64,000 nucleotides of DNA from Micromonospora rifamycinica (GTDB taxonomy: Bacteria; Actinomycetota; Actinomycetes; Mycobacteriales; Micromonosporaceae): contig NZ_LT607752.1 in assembly GCF_900090265.1 (NCBI RefSeq), positions 1,612,001 to 1,676,000 of the forward strand, read 5' to 3'. Both the position numbers and the translations under genes were made by a program. The notes below the pieces were generated by a model. That model saw nothing but the letters and a program-made list of their open reading frames with translations. It did not search any database and was not told where the DNA came from. Shown here one piece after another: positions 60,509-64,000 of this stretch (position 1 is the first letter of the stretch; every line of letters begins with the position of its first letter).

Positions 60509-61609
60509 ATGACGCCGTCGCAGCACGAGGTCCCGGAACCCCTTTCCGACCGGTCCCGGAATCCGGTTCCGCCACGGCACGGGCCACGGCCGGGGCGGGA
60601 CGGCGACTATTTCCGCAAGCGGCTGCTCAACGTCCTCTGTGCCACCTGGACGGCGCAGGCCTGCTCGGTGTTCGCCCTGCTCGGCCTGCCCGACCGGATC
60701 GCCGGGGGCACCACGGGCGGGGCCGAGCTGGCCGCCGCCGCCGGACTGGACCCGGTCGCGCTCCGCCGGCTGCTCGCCGCGCTCGCCGACGCCGGTGTGC
60801 TGCGCCAGACCGGCCCCGACCACTTCGAGCTGACCGGCATGGGCGGGTATCTGCGCTCCGACGTGCCCGGCTCGGTCCGGGACACCGCCGTGCTCTACGG
60901 CCAGGAGGTCTTCACCTCGTTCGCCGGGCTGCTGGAGACCGTCCGCACCGGCCGGCCCGCCTTCACCGAGCGCTTCGGCGAGCCCTTCTACCAGTACCTC
61001 GACGGTCATCCGGCGGTGGCCGCGACCTTCCACGGCGCGATGTCCGCCGTCCCCGAACCACCACCGCCCCCGCCCGGCCTGTTCGACGGCGTCCGTACGG
61101 TGGTGGACGTCGGCGGCGGTGACGGGGGCCTGCTCGTCGGTGTCCTCGCCGACTGCCCGCACCGGCGCGGGGTGCTCGTGGAGCAGGCGGAGGCCGCCGC
61201 CCGGGGGCGCGAGCGGCTCGCCGCCGCCGGTGTGCTGGACCGGGTGGACGTCGTCGTCGGCAGCTTCTTCGACCACGTGCCCCCGGGGGGCGACCTGTAC
61301 GTGCTGCGCCGGGTGCTGCACAACTGGGACGACGGCAACGCCGCCCGGGTGCTGGCCCGGGTCCGCGCGGCGATGCCGGCCGACGCCCGGCTGCTGGTGC
61401 TGGAGGAGCTGCTGCCCGCGCGGCCCGAGCAGTCCGGTGCCGGCGCGGGCGCCTGGGCGGCGCCCCGCAACCGGATCGTGGATCTGCTGATGCTGGTCCT
61501 CATGGAGGGCCGGGACCGCACCGCCGAGGAGTACGGGCGGCTGCTCGCGGACGCCGACTTCACGGTCACCGGCGTGACCGGGGGTGCGATCGAGGCGGTC
61601 CCCGCCTGA
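60509..61609 (+). CDS. SAM-dependent O-methyltransferase
   Basis: ATG 60509 with GGAG just upstream; the frame extends back to 59951 only as a shadow of the PPTase gene. The 366-residue protein has an N-terminal dimerisation winged helix (AQACSVFALLGLPDRIAGG, LRRLLAALADAGVL), then the class I SAM fold (VVDVGGGDGGLLVGVL) and LRRVLHNWDDGNAARVL, the signature of COMT/AzinB-type O-methyltransferases with His-Asn-Trp-Asp active-site residues. It probably methylates a hydroxyl of the cluster product. Confidence 0.92.
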   Translation: MTPSQHEVPEPLSDRSRNPVPPRHGPRPGRDGDYFRKRLLNVLCATWTAQACSVFALLGLPDRIAGGTTGGAELAAAAGLDPVALRRLLAALADAGVLRQTGPDHFELTGMGGYLRSDVPGSVRDTAVLYGQEVFTSFAGLLETVRTGRPAFTERFGEPFYQYLDGHPAVAATFHGAMSAVPEPPPPPPGLFDGVRTVVDVGGGDGGLLVGVLADCPHRRGVLVEQAEAAARGRERLAAAGVLDRVDVVVGSFFDHVPPGGDLYVLRRVLHNWDDGNAARVLARVRAAMPADARLLVLEELLPARPEQSGAGAGAWAAPRNRIVDLLMLVLMEGRDRTAEEYGRLLADADFTVTGVTGGAIEAVPA

Positions 61610-61618
61610 GCAGGCCGG

Positions 61619-62887
61619 CTACCCGCCGCACGCCGCAAGGTAGCTGCCGACCGCGTCGGCGGCGACGAGCGTGCCGTGCGGCTCGGTCCGCATCCGCTCG
61701 CCGAGTTCGGCCGCGCGCCGCCGGAGCGGCTCCGCGGTCAGCCGGGTCATGCCCGCCCGCAGCACCTGCTCGGACAGCTCGGTGAACCGCACGTGCACAC
61801 CGGCACCGAGCCGCTCCAGCTGGCGGCCCCAGAACGGCTGGTCGGCGAAGGACGAGCAGACCATCGTCGGGATGCCGGCGCGCACCCCGGCGGCGGTGAT
61901 GGTGGCGCTGCCGTGGTGCACCACCATGGCGCAGCGCGGCAGCACCAGGTCGTAGTCCACGTAGGGCAGCACGCGCAGCTCCGGCGTGGCGGCCGGGTCG
62001 ACGCCGGCCAGGCCCCAGCCGGTGACGACCAGCCCCCGCACGCCCAGGGCACGGCAGACCCGTCCGATGCCCGCCAGCATCCCGGCCGGATCCGGCATGT
62101 GGGTGCTGCCGAACGTGACCAGTGCCGGCGGCTCGCCCGCGTCCAGCCAGCGCACCAGGTCGGGGTCCAGGGTCGACATGCCGACGCGGTGCAGGTCGGC
62201 CGGCGTCAGCCGCAGGTCGCCGACGATCGGCCGGTAGGCGTCCCAGGTCACCCCGGGCACCAGGGTGGGGCTGTAGCCCTGGAGTTCCAACGGCCGGCGC
62301 AGCGTGGCCGGGCGCGGCGGCATCGGTGCGAGCCCGAGCCGGCGGCGGAACCGGAACACCTGGTCGCGCCGGTACCGCCAGGCCCGTCGGGCGTAGTGCA
62401 CGTAGGTCGCCCGGTTCGCGGCGGCGTCCGCCAGCGGGTCGGGGGTCACCAGCGGATGCGGCACCACGTCGTTCGGCCGGGCTGGGGTGAGGTCGTACGC
62501 GACGAGCGGGACGTCGCGCGCCTCGGCCAGCGCGGTGGCCCACTGCTCGCTGACCACGGCGCACACGATCGCCGCACAGCCCTCGCTGAGCGCGACCGCC
62601 TCCTCGCCGAACCGGTCGCCGTGCTCCTGGTACGACTCGTGCGAGCGGCGGAGGAACAGGTCGAGGTCGGTCGTGGTGACCCACTCCCGGCCCTGCTCGG
62701 ACTGCATCATCCGCTGCTGGTCCCAGCCGACCGGCACCACGTCGAGCCCGAGCCGCCGGGGCAGGTCCACCAGGTTGGGCGACGCGCCCATGCGGATCCG
62801 GTGGCCACGGCGGGCCAGCTCGGCGGCGAGCGCGGCCAACGGGTAGACGTCACCGCGACTGCCGAGCGCCAGGACGGCGATGTGCAT
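61619..62887 (-). CDS. UDP/TDP-sugar glycosyltransferase (MGT/GT1-type)
   Basis: The 422-residue GT-B protein has an N-terminal LALGSRGDVYPLAALAAELA, typical of GT1 enzymes acting on sterols and polyketides. The C-terminal half has LVTFGSTHMP, VLPYVDYDLVLPRC and the nucleotide-sugar site VHHGSATITAAGVRAG followed by ADQPFWGRQLERLGAG. No deoxysugar genes are in the window, so the donor is probably a common NDP-hexose. It converges on the methyltransferase gene with a 9-base gap. Confidence 0.92.
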   Translation of the reverse strand: MHIAVLALGSRGDVYPLAALAAELARRGHRIRMGASPNLVDLPRRLGLDVVPVGWDQQRMMQSEQGREWVTTTDLDLFLRRSHESYQEHGDRFGEEAVALSEGCAAIVCAVVSEQWATALAEARDVPLVAYDLTPARPNDVVPHPLVTPDPLADAAANRATYVHYARRAWRYRRDQVFRFRRRLGLAPMPPRPATLRRPLELQGYSPTLVPGVTWDAYRPIVGDLRLTPADLHRVGMSTLDPDLVRWLDAGEPPALVTFGSTHMPDPAGMLAGIGRVCRALGVRGLVVTGWGLAGVDPAATPELRVLPYVDYDLVLPRCAMVVHHGSATITAAGVRAGIPTMVCSSFADQPFWGRQLERLGAGVHVRFTELSEQVLRAGMTRLTAEPLRRRAAELGERMRTEPHGTLVAADAVGSYLAACGG

Positions 62888-62914
62888 CCTCGTTCCCCTC
62901 CGGTCGCGGCGTCG

Positions 62915-63766
62915 TCATGCGGACCCGTCGGTCAGGTCGGTGGAGAACGCGACCTCCCGCTGGGCCTCAAGATCGGCCAGGCGGGCCGTCAGTCCACGGC
63001 GGATCGACCCGTACGCGTCGCTGCCGAGGACGACGCGCAGCGGGGCGGTCGGGCGGAGGGCGACGTCGACGACGGCGCGGGCCATCTTCGCCAGGTCACC
63101 CCGGCAGGGCAGGCGGCCGTCCTCGGCCCGGCGGCGCAGGATCGCGGCCGGGGTGTCGGCGTATGCGGGCAGCGCGGCGGTCAGCTCCTTGCCCCGGCCG
63201 AAGAAGCCGGTGTGCACCGTGCCCGGTTCGACGATGGTCACCCCGATCCCGAAGGTCTTCACCTCGGCGGCCAGCGACTCGAAGAAGCCCTCCACACCCC
63301 ACTTGCTGGCGCAGTAGACCGCCGTGCCCGCAGAACCGCGCTGCCCGGCCATGCTGGAGATCTGGACGATCCGGCCGTGGCCCTGCGCCCGCAGGTACGG
63401 CAGCACCGCCCGGGCCAGGAGGATGGGTCCGGTCAGGTTCGTCCGGAGCTGCCGCTCGATCTGGTCGGGACTGGCCTCCTCGGCCGCGCCGACCAGCGCG
63501 TACCCGGCGTTGCTGAGCACCACGTCGATGCGGCCGAGCGCGTGGACGGCCTCACCGACGACGCGCCGGATCCGTTCCGGGTCGGTGACGTCGAGTCGCG
63601 CCGTCCACAGGGTGCCCGACACGGCGGGCCGCAGGTCGGACAGCGCCTGCGGATCCCGGGCGGTCGCCGCCACCGTCTCGCCCCGGGCGAGCAGCTCGGT
63701 CACCAGCGCCCGGCCGAGTCCCGCCGAGCTTCCGGTGACCAGCCAGGTGCGGGTGGGCACGGTCAT
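62915..63766 (-). CDS. Short-chain dehydrogenase/reductase
   Basis: The 283-residue SDR has the NAD(P) motif LVTGSSAGLGRALV, VLSNAGYAL, catalytic Ser in VQISSMAGQ and YCASKWG (Tyr and Lys). ATG 63766 is chosen on homology; it has no clear Shine-Dalgarno, and the frame is open to 63856. It is separated from the glycosyltransferase gene by 27 bases in the same orientation, so the two are likely co-transcribed. It might reduce a keto group of the product. Confidence 0.88.
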   Translation of the reverse strand: MTVPTRTWLVTGSSAGLGRALVTELLARGETVAATARDPQALSDLRPAVSGTLWTARLDVTDPERIRRVVGEAVHALGRIDVVLSNAGYALVGAAEEASPDQIERQLRTNLTGPILLARAVLPYLRAQGHGRIVQISSMAGQRGSAGTAVYCASKWGVEGFFESLAAEVKTFGIGVTIVEPGTVHTGFFGRGKELTAALPAYADTPAAILRRRAEDGRLPCRGDLAKMARAVVDVALRPTAPLRVVLGSDAYGSIRRGLTARLADLEAQREVAFSTDLTDGSA

Positions 63767-64000
63767 GCCCGGGTCCGCGCCGGGACGACGCCGGGCCGGG
63801 CGGTCCGACCGGGGTTGGTCACGGCCGGCGGAAAGACGCCCGAAGGGGACCGGCAAACGCTTGTGACATTCAACCGCGTCTCTCCGCTCGATCGGCCGGC
63901 GTCTCCGGAGGAACCTTAGTGGAGCCCTCGCGGGAGGCGGTACCCACGGCCTCGACGGCGGGCTGAGAAATGCTTGAATCTGACCGTCGCCCCGGCTGCA
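63767..64000. other. Upstream region of the SDR gene and window edge
   Basis: No gene is supported in these 234 bases. On the minus strand TTGAATG near 63870 could be part of the SDR promoter. On the plus strand GGAGGAACCTTA followed by GTG 63920 opens only 15 codons before a stop, so I do not call it; a gene probably begins beyond the right edge. Confidence 0.4.

Noticed and set aside
63920..63967. A possible gene start (GGAGG and GTG) at the right edge
   Set aside because: The frame stops after 15 codons.
1..64000. tRNA genes, insertion sequences, prophage or integration sites
   Set aside because: I found no transposase, integrase, cloverleaf or target-site duplication anywhere in the window.

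Overview
This 64 kb window comes from a high-GC actinomycete. The codon use, the type VII (ESX) secretion locus with EccB, EccC and EccD, the SARP regulator, and a class Ia nrdAB operon behind a cobalamin riboswitch (an arrangement described in Streptomyces) suggest a filamentous actinobacterium. Micromonosporaceae is my best guess, not a proven assignment. I saw no tRNA, rRNA, insertion sequence or CRISPR array.

Region 1 (1-27.5 kb) is a type VII secretion locus. A minus-strand operon runs from eccD (17528) through eccB, two WXG100-family proteins, a small protein, two large glycine-rich paralogous substrates, a YbaB/EbfC-like protein and another small protein. It ends in a giant effector-like protein that runs off the left edge (more than 2800 residues), with papain-like, OTU-like and 'lonely Cys'-like modules. 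Divergently transcribed is a three-ATPase EccC. Next come three mycosin-like (S8) proteins and one related membrane protein. All three mycosin-like proteins have lost the catalytic Ser and the oxyanion Asn, and two have also lost the catalytic His. No EccE and no intact mycosin is visible.

Region 2 (27.5-45 kb) holds housekeeping and accessory genes: a haloalkane-dehalogenase-like hydrolase with an HxlR regulator, a GNAT_C-type acyltransferase, a MarR regulator with an FMN-reductase/GNAT fusion, a Gfo/Idh/MocA oxidoreductase with a ThuA protein, a TetR/FAD-monooxygenase pair, a lipoprotein, a two-component system, a rifampin-phosphotransferase-like PEP-utilizing enzyme with a TetR regulator, and an SDR/XRE pair. 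Five of the six regulator-linked pairs have a clear palindromic operator candidate at the promoter.

Region 3 (45-48.8 kb) is nrdAB. It is preceded by two NrdR-box-like sites and an adenosylcobalamin riboswitch, and closed by a 20-bp-stem terminator.

Region 4 (48.8-64 kb) is a compact polyketide-type biosynthetic cluster. A SAT-like acyltransferase, a discrete malonyl acyltransferase and a single AT-less KS-KR-ACP protein are followed by a MATE exporter and a stand-alone condensation-domain protein. Around them lie a SARP regulator, a MonCI/Lsd18-like flavin monooxygenase, an Sfp-type phosphopantetheinyl transferase, an O-methyltransferase, a glycosyltransferase and an SDR. The set predicts a small O-methylated or glycosylated polyketide built by one in-trans-loaded module. 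I do not recognise a characterised product.
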